Positions 1 to 8,790 are shown, counted from the stretch's first letter. The stretch is DNA of 64,000 bases from Sulfuricurvum sp. (GCA_024637295.1 JAGXFL010000013.1:186001-250000); one strand, 5' to 3'. Numbers and translations are program-made. Notes: generated by a model not told the origin, from the letters alone.

Positions 1-1
1 A

Positions 2-775
2 GGCTTTTGTGAAGGGGACGCTGTCTTAACGCTCAATTTCAGAAGCGATCGTATGCGTCAGCTGGCATCCGTATTGGGTGATTCTGAATTTAAAGGGTTT
101 GAACGCACGTACATACCGGTTCATCTCGCTACGATGACACAGTACGATAAAAACCTTCCGCTTCCGGTTCTTTTTCCCAAAGATGCACCGACCAATACGC
201 TTGCAGAAGTCATTTCACGAGAGGGTCTGCGTCAGCTGCACACGGCAGAGACCGAGAAATATGCGCACGTCACTTTTTTCTTTAACGGCGGTATCGAAGA
301 GCCGTATGAAAATGAAACGCGCGTGCTCATTCCCAGCCCGCAGGTCAAAACCTACGACATGCAGCCCGCAATGAGTGCTCCCGAAGTAGGGGACGTGGTT
401 GTCAAAGCGATGGACGAGGGGTATGATTTTGTGGTGGTCAACTTTGCGAACGGAGATATGGTAGGACATACAGGGAACTATGACGCGGCCATTGCGGGAG
501 TAGAAGCGGTTGATGGACAGCTCGCACGTATTATAGAGGCAAGCAAGCGCAACGATTATGCAGTGGTGATCACATCGGATCACGGCAATTGCGAAGAGAT
601 GCGCGATGATGCAGGCAACACGTTAACCAATCATACCGTAGGCAAAGTATGGTGTTTTGTTCTCGACAGCGAAGTCAAAGAGGTTCATCCGGGAGCGCTT
701 AACAATGTCGCACCAACGGTTTTAAAACTCATGGGGATTGAAAAACCGCATGAGATGGATATGCCACTTATTTAA
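2..775 (+). CDS. gpmI: 2,3-bisphosphoglycerate-independent phosphoglycerate mutase, C-terminal part
   Basis: Interconverts 3- and 2-phosphoglycerate in glycolysis and gluconeogenesis using Mn ions instead of a 2,3-bisphosphoglycerate cofactor; cytoplasmic. The gene enters the window already open: the frame beginning at base 2 has no stop and reads a typical iPGM segment (GDAVLTLNFRSDRMRQ) ahead of the first internal ATG at 53, so that ATG is not the start. About 257 C-terminal residues are visible. Metal and phosphatase-domain motifs are present: NGDMVGHTGNYDA, TSDHGNCEEM and a later NHT histidine. It ends 15 bases before fabG. Identification is firm; the N-terminal third lies outside the window. 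Confidence 0.95.
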   Translation, partial: GFCEGDAVLTLNFRSDRMRQLASVLGDSEFKGFERTYIPVHLATMTQYDKNLPLPVLFPKDAPTNTLAEVISREGLRQLHTAETEKYAHVTFFFNGGIEEPYENETRVLIPSPQVKTYDMQPAMSAPEVGDVVVKAMDEGYDFVVVNFANGDMVGHTGNYDAAIAGVEAVDGQLARIIEASKRNDYAVVITSDHGNCEEMRDDAGNTLTNHTVGKVWCFVLDSEVKEVHPGALNNVAPTVLKLMGIEKPHEMDMPLI

Positions 776-790
776 CATAAAAGGAATCGA

Positions 791-1534
791 ATGAAGTTCA
801 CAGGTAAAAATGTATTGGTAACGGGTTCAAGCAGAGGCATAGGTGCAGAAGTGGCACGTGTATTGGCAGGTTATGGATTAAAAGTATGGATCAACTACCG
901 TAGCGGTGCGGATGCAGCAGACGCCGTTAAAGCGCAAATCGAAGCGGAAGGCGGCACTGCAGCGGTTATCGGATTTGATGTAGCGGATGAAGCGGCATTT
1001 GTGGATGCGATCAAAACCATTGTGGATGCGGATGGAGAACTCTCTTATTTGGTTAATAACGCAGGGATTACGAAAGACGGTTTGTCACTTCGTATGAAAA
1101 GTGAAGATTTCATGGCGGTTATCAATGCTAACTTGCTGTCGGCGTTTGTCGGATGTCGTGAGTCATTTAAAGCAATGCGTAAACAAAAATTTGGGGCAAT
1201 CGTCAATATCGCATCTATTGTCGGTGAAACAGGAAATGCGGGTCAAACGAATTATGCAGCTTCAAAGGGCGGCGTGATCGCAATGACCAAAAGCTTTGCA
1301 CAAGAAGCGGCAACCAGCGGTATTCGATACAACACGGTGACACCAGGATTTATTGCAACCGATATGACCGATGTTCTTAGTGATGATATCAAAGCTAGCT
1401 TCACATCCAAAATTCCGATGGGACGTTTTGGTGAGCCTAAAGAAGTAGCAGAAGCGACTGCTTTCTTGCTCAGTGATCACTCAAGCTACATCACGGGTGA
1501 GACTTTAAAAGTCAATGGCGGGATGTTCATGTAA
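791..1534 (+). CDS. fabG: 3-oxoacyl-[acyl-carrier-protein] reductase FabG
   Basis: NADPH-dependent reduction of 3-oxoacyl-ACP to 3-hydroxyacyl-ACP in type II fatty acid elongation. The 247-residue length is the normal one for this short-chain dehydrogenase. The Rossmann motif TGSSRGIG lies near residues 11-18, NNAG follows in the middle, and the catalytic Ser-Tyr-Lys set is visible as NIAS then NYAASKGG. The C-terminus (LKVNGGMFM) is typical of FabG. AAGGAATCG precedes the ATG. It is followed by acpP, fabF and accA, giving a fatty-acid synthesis cluster; a hairpin and a strong promoter separate it from acpP, so the two need not be transcribed together. Confidence 0.96.
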   Translation: MKFTGKNVLVTGSSRGIGAEVARVLAGYGLKVWINYRSGADAADAVKAQIEAEGGTAAVIGFDVADEAAFVDAIKTIVDADGELSYLVNNAGITKDGLSLRMKSEDFMAVINANLLSAFVGCRESFKAMRKQKFGAIVNIASIVGETGNAGQTNYAASKGGVIAMTKSFAQEAATSGIRYNTVTPGFIATDMTDVLSDDIKASFTSKIPMGRFGEPKEVAEATAFLLSDHSSYITGETLKVNGGMFM

Positions 1535-1536
1535 AA

Positions 1537-1568
1537 AGTCTTAAGGGCAATATTTTGCCACTTAAGCT
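1537..1568 (+). promoter_or_regulatory. Imperfect hairpin between fabG and acpP, overlapping the acpP -35 box
   Basis: An inverted repeat lies directly after the fabG stop. The left arm (1537-1550) and right arm (1555-1568) pair over 13 base pairs with two single-base bulges (T1539 and A1560) around the 4-base loop TATT. There is no T-tract after it, which argues against a simple intrinsic terminator. The right arm contains TTGCCA (1555-1560), which I read as the -35 element of the acpP promoter. It could be an operator, an attenuating structure on fabG readthrough, or an mRNA-end stabiliser; the sequence alone does not decide. Confidence 0.45.
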
Positions 1569-1582
1569 AAATATGCTATAAT
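1555..1582 (+). promoter_or_regulatory. Sigma-70-type promoter for acpP
   Basis: TTGCCA at 1555-1560 and TATAAT at 1577-1582 are 16 bases apart, and TG at 1574-1575 makes an extended -10. The acpP ATG is 33 bases downstream with AGGAG before it. An exact -10 plus TG extension is a strong signal in this group, whose promoters often lack a clear -35. Confidence 0.7.
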
Positions 1583-1615
1583 TTTACGATTTTACTCATT
1601 AAAACAGGAGCTATT

Positions 1616-1846
1616 ATGGCGCTATTGGAAGATATTAAAGAAGTAGTGGTTGAACAACTAAGTGTTAACCCGGACGAAGTGAAAGCGGATTCTAAATTCG
1701 TAGAAGACCTTGGTGCAGACAGCCTTGACGTTGTTGAGTTGGTAATGGCTCTTGAAGAGAAGTTCGATATCGAAATTCCTGATGATGAAGCAGAAAAAAT
1801 CCAAACAGTTCAAGATGTAATCAATTACATCGAAGGTAAAAAATAG
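1616..1846 (+). CDS. acpP: Acyl carrier protein
   Basis: Carries growing acyl chains on a 4'-phosphopantetheine arm for fatty acid, phospholipid and other acyl-transfer reactions. It is a 76-residue, strongly acidic protein with the invariant attachment site GADSLD, the modified serine being residue 36. AGGAG sits just upstream of the ATG. It lies between fabG and fabF and is expected to be among the most highly expressed genes of the region, in line with its strong promoter and the hairpin after its stop. Confidence 0.97.
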   Translation: MALLEDIKEVVVEQLSVNPDEVKADSKFVEDLGADSLDVVELVMALEEKFDIEIPDDEAEKIQTVQDVINYIEGKK

Positions 1847-1855
1847 TCCTTTTAT

Positions 1856-1874
1856 CAAGGCTTTTTTTGCCTTG
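1856..1874 (+). terminator. Possible hairpin terminator or attenuator after acpP
   Basis: CAAGGC (1856-1861) and GCCTTG (1869-1874) form a perfect 6-bp stem around a loop of seven T residues, 10 bases after the acpP stop. No long T-run follows, so termination may be partial, giving high acpP and lower fabF expression. Confidence 0.4.
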
Positions 1875-1970
1875 GTATTCCATTATTTTAAACTGGTCTT
1901 AGATGTTTTTTTTCAATATTCTAGATAATGACGAAAAAATCTCTAAGATTAGCGACGCACAGGAGAAGAT

Positions 1971-3188
1971 GTGAAACGAATAGTAGTAACCGGTATGGGC
2001 ATGATCAATGCAGTAGGTCATGATAAAGAGAGCTCATTTAAAGCCATTTGTGATGGAGAATGCGGTATTGATAGGATTACCATTTTTGATCCTTCTACAC
2101 AAAGCGCTCAAATCGCCGGTGAAGTTAAAAATTTTGATCCTGAAACCGTTATGGATGCTAGAGAGGTAAAAAAAGCAGACCGCTTTATCCATCTTGGTCT
2201 AAAAGCGGCACAAGAAGCGATGGCGGATGCTAAGTTTCCGGAAGGGTTTGACAAAGAACGTTTTGGAATAAGTGCAGCATCAGGTATCGGCGGTCTTCCA
2301 TCAATCGAGAGAAGCTCTATTATTTTGGAGACCAAGGGTGCACGTCGTATCTCCCCTTTCTTTATCCCTGGAGCTTTGGTAAATATGCTAGGCGGCTTTG
2401 TAACGATTGATCACGGTTTGCAAGGTCCTAACCTCTCATGTGTAACCGCATGTGCAGCAGGTACTCACGGGATTAGTGAAGCTGCTAAGACCATCATGAC
2501 AGGTGGAGCAGACCAGATGTTGGTTGTCGCGGCAGAGTCAGCGATCACGGGTGTAGGTGTAGGCGGATTTGCATCGATGAAAGCACTCTCAACTCGCAAT
2601 GATGATCCAAAGCACGCTTCTCGCCCTTTTGATGCACAGCGTGATGGATTTGTCATGGGTGAGGGTGCAGCTGCATTGGTTTTGGAAGAGTATGATGCGG
2701 CAGTTGCACGCGGGGCACATATTTATGCAGAATTAATCGGATTTGGAGAAAGCGGTGACGCAAGTCATATTACCTCTCCAAGCTTAGAAGGCCCTTTGCG
2801 TGCTATGAAAGCAGCTTTGAGAATGGCAGGCAATCCAAAAATTGATTATATCAATGCGCACGGTACCAGTACCCCAACCAATGATAAAAACGAAACAGCT
2901 GCGATCAAAGAAGCATTTGGAGGAAAAGAGAACTGTCCTCCAATTAGTTCCACTAAGGGACAAACAGGTCATTGTCTAGGTGCAGCTGGCGGTATTGAGG
3001 CAGTTGTCGGTATCATGGCAATGCGTGATAGTATTATCCCTCCAACAATTAATTTTGAGAATGCTGATGAAAACTGTGATTTGGATATTGTCCCTAACGT
3101 CGCACGTAAAGCAGAATTGAACATTGTTATGAGCAACTCATTTGGATTTGGCGGCACAAACGGCGTCGTTATTTTCAAAAAAATCTAA
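1971..3188 (+). CDS. fabF: 3-oxoacyl-[acyl-carrier-protein] synthase II FabF
   Basis: Condenses malonyl-ACP with acyl-ACP in fatty acid elongation and controls membrane fluidity through unsaturated chains. At 405 residues it is of normal length. The Cys-His-His active site is visible: the cysteine in VTACAAGTHGI, one histidine in NAHGTSTPTND and one in QTGHCLGAAGG. The start is the GTG at 1971, 6 bases after AGGAGA; an ATG two bases earlier is out of frame. accA follows after 9 bases, so malonyl-CoA supply and its use are probably co-transcribed. Confidence 0.96.
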   Translation: MKRIVVTGMGMINAVGHDKESSFKAICDGECGIDRITIFDPSTQSAQIAGEVKNFDPETVMDAREVKKADRFIHLGLKAAQEAMADAKFPEGFDKERFGISAASGIGGLPSIERSSIILETKGARRISPFFIPGALVNMLGGFVTIDHGLQGPNLSCVTACAAGTHGISEAAKTIMTGGADQMLVVAAESAITGVGVGGFASMKALSTRNDDPKHASRPFDAQRDGFVMGEGAAALVLEEYDAAVARGAHIYAELIGFGESGDASHITSPSLEGPLRAMKAALRMAGNPKIDYINAHGTSTPTNDKNETAAIKEAFGGKENCPPISSTKGQTGHCLGAAGGIEAVVGIMAMRDSIIPPTINFENADENCDLDIVPNVARKAELNIVMSNSFGFGGTNGVVIFKKI

Positions 3189-3197
3189 AGGCTTCCA

Positions 3198-4133
3198 TTG
3201 GCTACCTATCTTGATTTTGAACAAAAGATTTGCCAGATTCAAGAGGATATCATAGCTGCTGAGATCCGTTACGATCATCATGCAGTTGATATTCTCAAGG
3301 GTGATCTTGAAAAAGAGGTTACTAAAACCTACGCAAACCTTTCCCCTTATCAGGAATTGCAATTGGCGCGTCATCAAGATCGTCCTTATGCGATCGATTA
3401 CATTAACCTGTTGCTTGATAAAAAATACGAACTGCATGGGGATCGCCATTTTCGTGATGATCTTGCTATTGTGTGCTACATCGGTTATATCGGTGAAGAG
3501 CGCGTGATGATCATCGGTGAGCAAAAAGGGCGCGGTACCAAAAACAAGCTTAAGCGTAATTTTGGAATGCCAAATCCTGAAGGGTATCGAAAAGCACTTC
3601 GTGTCGCTAAAATGGCGGAAAAGTTTAAAATACCTCTTTTGATGCTCATTGATACTCCGGGTGCCTACCCAGGTCTTGGTGCAGAAGAGCGCAATCAAAG
3701 CGAAGCGATTGCCCGTAATCTTTTAGAGCTTTCCAATTTGAATACCATTACAGTTTCAGTCGTCATCGGTGAAGGTGGAAGCGGTGGTGCTTTGGCAATC
3801 GGCGTTGCGGATAAGCTTGCGATGATGCGTTATTCGGTCTTTAGTGTCATCTCTCCGGAAGGGTGTTCTGCTATTTTGTGGAACGATCCGTCTAAAGTGG
3901 AAGCAGCTACTAAGGCTCTTAAGATCACGAGTGCTGATTTGAAAGAACTGGATCTAATTGATGATATTATTGATGAGCCGCTTATTGGTGCTCACAGAGA
4001 CAAAGTCGGAGCTGCAGAAGCGATCAAGTCCTATTTCTTGGGGCAGATTGGAACGCTCCGAAAACTCAGCGATGCTGATCGTCTTGAACAACGCTACAAT
4101 CGTCTAACAGGTGTAGGACGCTACTCCGAATAA
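3198..4133 (+). CDS. accA: Acetyl-CoA carboxylase carboxyltransferase subunit alpha
   Basis: Alpha half of the carboxyltransferase that moves CO2 from biotin to acetyl-CoA to make malonyl-CoA, acting with AccD and biotinylated AccB. The 311 residues match the family. Visible signatures are LYGDRH-like [11 protein letters not shown], the [22 protein letters not shown] segment and the glycine-rich [12 protein letters not shown]. The start is TTG with AAAGG just upstream; no in-frame ATG fits the family N-terminus. Its last 13 bases overlap the convergent exonuclease gene. The accB, accC and accD genes are not in this window. Confidence 0.95.
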   Translation: MATYLDFEQKICQIQEDIIAAEIRYDHHAVDILKGDLEKEVTKTYANLSPYQELQLARHQDRPYAIDYINLLLDKKYELHGDRHFRDDLAIVCYIGYIGEERVMIIGEQKGRGTKNKLKRNFGMPNPEGYRKALRVAKMAEKFKIPLLMLIDTPGAYPGLGAEERNQSEAIARNLLELSNLNTITVSVVIGEGGSGGALAIGVADKLAMMRYSVFSVISPEGCSAILWNDPSKVEAATKALKITSADLKELDLIDDIIDEPLIGAHRDKVGAAEAIKSYFLGQIGTLRKLSDADRLEQRYNRLTGVGRYSE

Positions 4134-4918
4134 GTTGGACTCTCTTCTTCGATCTTTTTGATAACCGGCTTGAGTCGTTTGAGCCGTTTTGCCTCTTTTG
4201 AAAAAGTAATCAACTCTTCGCATGTATGTATGGTTTTTGGGATCAAAGGCAAAGTCTTTTTGAGAAGCTTGGTCGTGGTCATGGCATCTGAGAGTGCACG
4301 ATGATGCGTTGCCTCGCGATAGAGCTCTAGCTGTTCATTAAGATATGCCAGCCCGTATCGTTCGCTTTCAATAGTGCGTTCTGCTAGATCAATGGTACAC
4401 AACGATCGATTGAGCAATGCGTCCAATCCGACTCTCTCCATCATCGCAGATACAAAATTATAATCAAACTTTGCATCATGACCTACAAAGACAGAATCTC
4501 CTAAAAAAAGGCGAAATTCATGCATTACTTTAGCTAACGCTGGGGCTTTGAGGGTTTGCTCTACGCTGATTCCGGTTATTTCTTGTATCTGTTTTGAGAT
4601 ATCGGTTGCATACACTAAACTATCGTAGGTATCGATGATAGTACCGTTTTGCATTTTTACGGCACCTATTTCAATAATCTGATCACGGGAGGGTTTAGAA
4701 CCATTTGTCTCAACATCGACAATACAAAATAGTGTCTCCGAAACACTCGTAAAAGTACTGCTTAAGCAATAGGTGTTATCTTTGAGAACAAGACTCAATC
4801 CTTGAGCCTGCAATAATTCCAGAGTTAATGCACTTGGCTGTGGCAACAGTGCTTCAAATTCCTCTTTGGGAACCCCTTTTTTAGTAAGACGTGCAAAAAG
4901 CTTTGGATCAAGTTTCAC
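4121..4918 (-). CDS. dnaQ: DEDDh 3'-5' exonuclease, DNA polymerase III epsilon-like
   Basis: Probable proofreading-type exonuclease. The roughly 60-residue N-terminal region is of unknown role ([20 protein letters not shown]); then comes an exonuclease domain with motif [11 protein letters not shown] (Asp and Glu metal ligands), motif [11 protein letters not shown] and motif [14 protein letters not shown], giving the full D-E-D-D set with the histidine of the DEDDh class. The 265 residues fit the Campylobacterota proteins annotated as DnaQ. The gene starts inside the trpF stop (ATGA overlap at 4915-4918), so it is the last gene of an rpe-trpF operon. Whether it is the replicative epsilon subunit or a repair exonuclease cannot be told from the sequence. 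Confidence 0.85.
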   Translation of the reverse strand: MKLDPKLFARLTKKGVPKEEFEALLPQPSALTLELLQAQGLSLVLKDNTYCLSSTFTSVSETLFCIVDVETNGSKPSRDQIIEIGAVKMQNGTIIDTYDSLVYATDISKQIQEITGISVEQTLKAPALAKVMHEFRLFLGDSVFVGHDAKFDYNFVSAMMERVGLDALLNRSLCTIDLAERTIESERYGLAYLNEQLELYREATHHRALSDAMTTTKLLKKTLPLIPKTIHTCEELITFSKEAKRLKRLKPVIKKIEEESPTYSE

Positions 4919-5502
4919 GATTTAGCCGCAAGGATAAAGGATTGGACCAAAAGGGGATCTTTTTTCCCCTTAAAGGCTTCAACACCGCTGCTGACATCAA
5001 CACCGTAAAATCCATAAGGCTTAAGGGAAGCAACATTAAGAGGGTCTAATCCTCCGGCAAGAATGATTTTCGAGCAGTCAACCCCTTCAAACCACTCTAT
5101 GTTGAGCCGTTTTCCACTGCCGCCAAAGCTATCGCAATAGGCATCAATAAGTCGATAGTGATCACTGTATTGGAGAATATCTTCTTGACATTGCGCACGG
5201 ATGACTCGTAATGAAGGAAACCCAAGCGTTTTAAAAAAATCTTCTGATACGTCAAAATGTATTTGGGCAAGAGTACAACCCGATAATAAACAGATACTTT
5301 TGATCAGTTCGGGAGTTTCATTGACAAAGAGGGCTACTTTTTCAATAAACGGTGGAAGAGAGTCAATGATATGGCGTGCAGCTTCAGGGGTAATATATCG
5401 TGGAGATTGAGGATAGAAAACAAATCCAAGTGCATCAGCCCCTGCATCAATGGCACATTGTGCATCCGCTAGAGACGTTATGCCGCAAATTTTTACTCTC
5501 AT
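4915..5502 (-). CDS. trpF: Phosphoribosylanthranilate isomerase
   Basis: Third step of tryptophan synthesis: Amadori rearrangement of phosphoribosylanthranilate to the carboxyphenylamino-deoxyribulose phosphate. It is a (beta/alpha)8 barrel of 195 residues. The N-terminal MRVKICGIT holds the catalytic cysteine, and near the C-terminus GVDVSSGVE is the phosphate-binding loop. It overlaps rpe upstream and the exonuclease downstream by ATGA at both ends, so translation is probably coupled. No other trp gene is in the window, so trpF has been separated from the rest of the pathway here. Confidence 0.93.
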   Translation of the reverse strand: MRVKICGITSLADAQCAIDAGADALGFVFYPQSPRYITPEAARHIIDSLPPFIEKVALFVNETPELIKSICLLSGCTLAQIHFDVSEDFFKTLGFPSLRVIRAQCQEDILQYSDHYRLIDAYCDSFGGSGKRLNIEWFEGVDCSKIILAGGLDPLNVASLKPYGFYGVDVSSGVEAFKGKKDPLLVQSFILAAKS

Positions 5503-6140
5503 ACGCGAAGGCTGTCAATGGCGGTTTTATAATCATTGGCACCAAAAACATAGCTTCCCGCAACACAGACATCGACTCCGGCATCTTTTAATAGTTGAAT
5601 ATTGGAACTTCCGACACCTCCGTCGATTTCAATCAGGCATGATGGGTTGATGCGGTCACGTAGTACTTTAAGCCGTTTAATTTTTTCTACAACTGTCGGA
5701 ATAAACTTCTGACCGCCAAAGCCTGGGTTAACACTCATGACAAGAACCATATCCAAATCACCCAGCAAATACTCGATGGATTCTGCAGGGGTATGAGGAT
5801 TGAGAACAACGGCAGGTTTAATTCCTAAAGAGCGGATCTTTTGTACGAGCCGATGAGCGTTTTTCTCTTCTTCGATGTGAAAAGAGATGTATTGTGGTTT
5901 CAACGGCGCAAATAAGTCAACAAAAAAAGAGTTGTTCTCAACCATAAGATGGATATCAAGCGGTTTAGTAGCTGCTTTTGCAATGGCTTCTACGACTACA
6001 GGCCCAATGGTCATGTTGGGGACAAAATGTCCGTCCATAACATCTACGTGAACGAGATCACATCCGGCATCGCAGATGGCACGTACATCGCGTGCTAGAT
6101 TTCCAAAATCGGCGGAGAGAATGCTTGGGGCGACGAGCAT
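5499..6140 (-). CDS. rpe: Ribulose-phosphate 3-epimerase
   Basis: Interconverts ribulose 5-phosphate and xylulose 5-phosphate in the pentose phosphate and Calvin cycles; cytoplasmic TIM barrel. The 213 residues carry the complete family set: SILSADF, HVDVMDGHFVPN, HLMVEN, NPGFGGQKF and LIEIDGGVGSSN, including the metal-binding His and Asp residues. It heads the rpe-trpF-dnaQ-like operon and overlaps trpF by ATGA. Confidence 0.96.
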   Translation of the reverse strand: MLVAPSILSADFGNLARDVRAICDAGCDLVHVDVMDGHFVPNMTIGPVVVEAIAKAATKPLDIHLMVENNSFFVDLFAPLKPQYISFHIEEEKNAHRLVQKIRSLGIKPAVVLNPHTPAESIEYLLGDLDMVLVMSVNPGFGGQKFIPTVVEKIKRLKVLRDRINPSCLIEIDGGVGSSNIQLLKDAGVDVCVAGSYVFGANDYKTAIDSLRV

Positions 6141-6192
6141 GATAAGACCCTTGAATATTTTTATGCTATTTTAGCGAAAAAGGGAGCGTTAT

Positions 6193-7587
6193 TTATCGTG
6201 TCAAGAAAAAGATAAAGTGCTCACCCTCAAAACTAAGGTCAACTTGAACCCCTTTTTTATTGTGCGCAATCTCTAGAAGAGTATTGACATCAGCATAGGT
6301 ACGAGGTAGAGTAATATCAAGTCTGTGCTTATTTCCGGAGAGTAAAACTTTGGCACGACCACCAATGATGTTGACAAACTCTGCTAAAGAGTCGAGAATT
6401 TCTTCTTCGCTGGCATTCGCATCACCGATCAAAAGTTCACATGCTTTTTTTGCAATGGTTTTAGGAAAAATGAGAATGATCAAACCATCAATGTCTCCAT
6501 AAAAACCGATTGAACTGGCATATTGATTGTTTGTTGTCGGTATGCTTAAGGGTTGAATATTGACGGAGTTTTTCACGGCTTCCGCATTGGTCATCATGGC
6601 GATGGTGGAGACAGTAGCGTCTATAAAATGGGGCAGTTCATTGACAAGTACTTTGTTTAAAGAACGGCTTTGTTTCGCTGCCGCTCCACCGCCGCCGCCC
6701 AACTCTTGTAAAAGATCTTTATTTTTAAGGATGTCGTCCATGTTGTCAAAAAACATAAGTCCGGCATCTTCAAGATCATTTTTGAAGGATTCGGGAGTTT
6801 TTTCAAATGAGAGACCTACAAAACAAATCGATGCATTGTATTCCGCAGCGGCAGAGGCTAATTTGGTGAAAAAATTGAGGGCATGAATATTCATAGAGAT
6901 GACTTTGTAAGCATCAAAAATGAAAAGTCGAAAGCCGACATTGAGCGAGTTTTGATGGTAGGAGAGATTAAACGTATCGTTGATCTCGGCATCTAAAAAC
7001 TGAGAAATTGTATAAATGATAGCATTTCCGGTAACTCTGGTGGCTACTTTTTGTCCATAAAGTCCAAGATTGGTATCTTCGATGATGGCATAGTAGAGGC
7101 TGTCATTTTTCTTTTTCTCTTCAAATTCCACTTTACTTTGTGCCATGATAGGGTTGTGACCGTAATCAAAGAGTTCAATCGCCATCGCTGAGCGTTGTGA
7201 AGGATCTTCGTTATAAAGTAAAACAGTTCGGGATTCGCTTTTGTTGCTGGAGGTGAATAGCTCAGCGATTTCTTGAGTTTTAAAAAGTGAAAAAGAGGCA
7301 TTATCTTTGTAAAAAGCATTAATGGACATATATTTTGTGTGGTCATAATCGCAAAAGCCGACGATGATATGTTTTTGATCACGGACATTAGCTAACAGTT
7401 TAACAAATACGTCCAGACCATTTTTATTAAAAAAGATCACTTTTTTGAGTGAGACAAGAAGCATATCGATATTGAGCTCTTCAGTTGCTTTGATATCCTC
7501 AAGGGTTAAAAAACTGGGTGCGTTATTTCCATCCAGGAAACCCTGTAAATAAAAAATTCCGACACGCCCTTTGACTACGGCTCTCAT
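6193..7587 (-). CDS. Multi-domain signalling protein: STAS-like, receiver-like, STAS-like and C-terminal CheX-like domains
   Basis: A 464-residue cytoplasmic protein with no membrane segment. I read four parts. Residues 1-110 look like a STAS domain (FYLQGFLDGNNAPSF, FNKNGLDVFVKLL). About 115-215 resembles a degenerate receiver (TVLLYNEDPSQRSAMAIEL). About 215-300 is a second STAS-like unit. A Gly/Ala linker (LGGGGGAAAK) then leads to a CheX-like domain at about 315-464, which keeps the E-x-x-N phosphatase motif (SLAEFVNIIGGRAK, E403 and N406). CheX proteins dephosphorylate CheY-P, so a role in tuning a chemotaxis or related response is plausible. It overlaps the HDOD gene by ATGA. Domain borders are estimates by eye. 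Confidence 0.65.
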   Translation of the reverse strand: MRAVVKGRVGIFYLQGFLDGNNAPSFLTLEDIKATEELNIDMLLVSLKKVIFFNKNGLDVFVKLLANVRDQKHIIVGFCDYDHTKYMSINAFYKDNASFSLFKTQEIAELFTSSNKSESRTVLLYNEDPSQRSAMAIELFDYGHNPIMAQSKVEFEEKKKNDSLYYAIIEDTNLGLYGQKVATRVTGNAIIYTISQFLDAEINDTFNLSYHQNSLNVGFRLFIFDAYKVISMNIHALNFFTKLASAAAEYNASICFVGLSFEKTPESFKNDLEDAGLMFFDNMDDILKNKDLLQELGGGGGAAAKQSRSLNKVLVNELPHFIDATVSTIAMMTNAEAVKNSVNIQPLSIPTTNNQYASSIGFYGDIDGLIILIFPKTIAKKACELLIGDANASEEEILDSLAEFVNIIGGRAKVLLSGNKHRLDITLPRTYADVNTLLEIAHNKKGVQVDLSFEGEHFIFFLTR

Positions 7588-8381
7588 GTATTCTGAACCA
7601 CCTGTGCAAAAGATTCGTAAATGTTTTGGACAAATTCGATTTTAAAATCAATAAACTCATTAAGCCCTGCGCTTACGTATGCAGGTTGGCTAAGCTCATA
7701 GAAGAGTAAAAGATGCATCCATTGTGCTAAGACACGTTCTTGTCCGGTAAGATCTTCAACCGTTCCTGAAGCGGATCGGATAAGGGTGACAATTCGATCG
7801 GGCATTTCCCATTTACGCGCGATTTCACCTGAAAGATCAAATAAATCTCTGCCGCTCATACGAAAAAGAATGGTGTTGAAATCAAGCGCCTTGACCGAGC
7901 GTAATTGGGCTACTTCTGCTTTACGTGATGCAAAGAGAGATTCACACACAATAATGCTGGCTGGGATTAGGGTAATTGCACTTTGTATCTCTTTATCGTT
8001 GATCTTAAGATGGGTTAAAATAGCTTCCCAATGCTTACTGATGGAAGCTTGAAGATCGTAAAACTGATGATTGTTGAGTGAAAAAAGCTCCCATTTTTTT
8101 GGGGTCAGTAAACTTAGAAGATAATTGTAAAGGGTTTGCTGTGATGCGCCAAGTCCGAGTATCCCAAAAATTTGGGCAACATCGGAAACCTCATTTCGAA
8201 ATCCGTATATAGGACGATTCATGAGTGTCTTGAGATAAAGCTTCAACGCCGGATCTTCAGAAGCGCATTTGGATGCTTTTGTTAAATCACCGGCACGGGC
8301 ATGATTGAGAGCCTCTTGGACAACAGCAGGTGCCGGAGGAATATTTTGAATATACGATTCTATTTCGTCTGATGTAATCAC
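7584..8381 (-). CDS. HDOD-domain protein
   Basis: A 265-residue protein whose N-terminal 200 residues read as an HDOD domain (LPPAPAVVQ-like IPPAPAVVQEALNHARAG, then SDVAQIFGILGLGASQQTL). HDOD domains are HD-like folds that lack the metal-binding His-Asp pair and appear in signalling proteins linked to c-di-GMP, chemotaxis and stress. No second catalytic domain is present. Its stop overlaps the start of the STAS/CheX gene by four bases, so the two products are probably made together and may interact. The exact output is unknown. Confidence 0.75.
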   Translation of the reverse strand: MITSDEIESYIQNIPPAPAVVQEALNHARAGDLTKASKCASEDPALKLYLKTLMNRPIYGFRNEVSDVAQIFGILGLGASQQTLYNYLLSLLTPKKWELFSLNNHQFYDLQASISKHWEAILTHLKINDKEIQSAITLIPASIIVCESLFASRKAEVAQLRSVKALDFNTILFRMSGRDLFDLSGEIARKWEMPDRIVTLIRSASGTVEDLTGQERVLAQWMHLLLFYELSQPAYVSAGLNEFIDFKIEFVQNIYESFAQVVQNT

Positions 8382-8548
8382 GATATTTTAGTTATCCAAT
8401 ATTTTTGTTTTATTGTAGTGAGAGAAAATTAAAACATTCTTGAAATCACTTTGATCAAAGAAAAGAATTGGATAAGTGGTACTTTTAAGGTAGCCTTTGG
8501 GTTTAATAAGGTAGTATTCGCAACCTAAATTTACGCAAGGAGCCTCAA

Positions 8549-8737
8549 ATGGCAAGAAGATGTGCTATTAGCGGTAAAGGCCCAATGAGCGGGAACAACG
8601 TTTCTCACGCTAAAAATAGAACAAAACGTCGTTTTTTACCAAATCTTCGTACTGTTCGTATTACGCTTGAAGACGGAACAACGAAAAAAATCAGAATCGC
8701 TGCTTCCGAGCTTCGTACTCTTAAAAAAGATTCGTAA
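8549..8737 (+). CDS. rpmB: 50S ribosomal protein L28
   Basis: Small basic protein of the large ribosomal subunit. The 62 residues start [20 protein letters not shown] and continue with [12 protein letters not shown], both characteristic of L28. AAGGAG lies 8 bases before the ATG. Only one cysteine is found near the N-terminus, so it is the zinc-free form. It stands alone with its own upstream region and is followed by two hairpins; L33, its usual partner elsewhere, is not next to it. Confidence 0.96.
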   Translation: MARRCAISGKGPMSGNNVSHAKNRTKRRFLPNLRTVRITLEDGTTKKIRIAASELRTLKKDS

Positions 8738-8743
8738 CTTCCC

Positions 8744-8790
8744 GCGTGGTGCCCCACGCATTTCGGGATATTTCCCGAACTTTCTCTTTA
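8744..8790 (+). terminator. Tandem hairpins after rpmB, likely terminator
   Basis: Two perfect short hairpins lie back to back: GCGTGG/CCACGC around TGCC (8744-8759) and TTCGGGA/TCCCGAA around TATT (8762-8779). The second is followed by a pyrimidine-rich CTTTCTCTTT. The position 7 bases after the rpmB stop suits termination, though the U-tract is impure. Confidence 0.55.

Noticed and set aside
3138-3698. Open frame of 186 codons on the minus strand over fabF and accA
   Set aside because: Shadow of accA; no motif, no promoter or ribosome site.
6660-6710. GC-rich CCGCCGCCGCC stretch as a repeat element
   Set aside because: It encodes the Gly/Ala linker of the STAS-CheX protein; no tandem array or mobile feature is seen.
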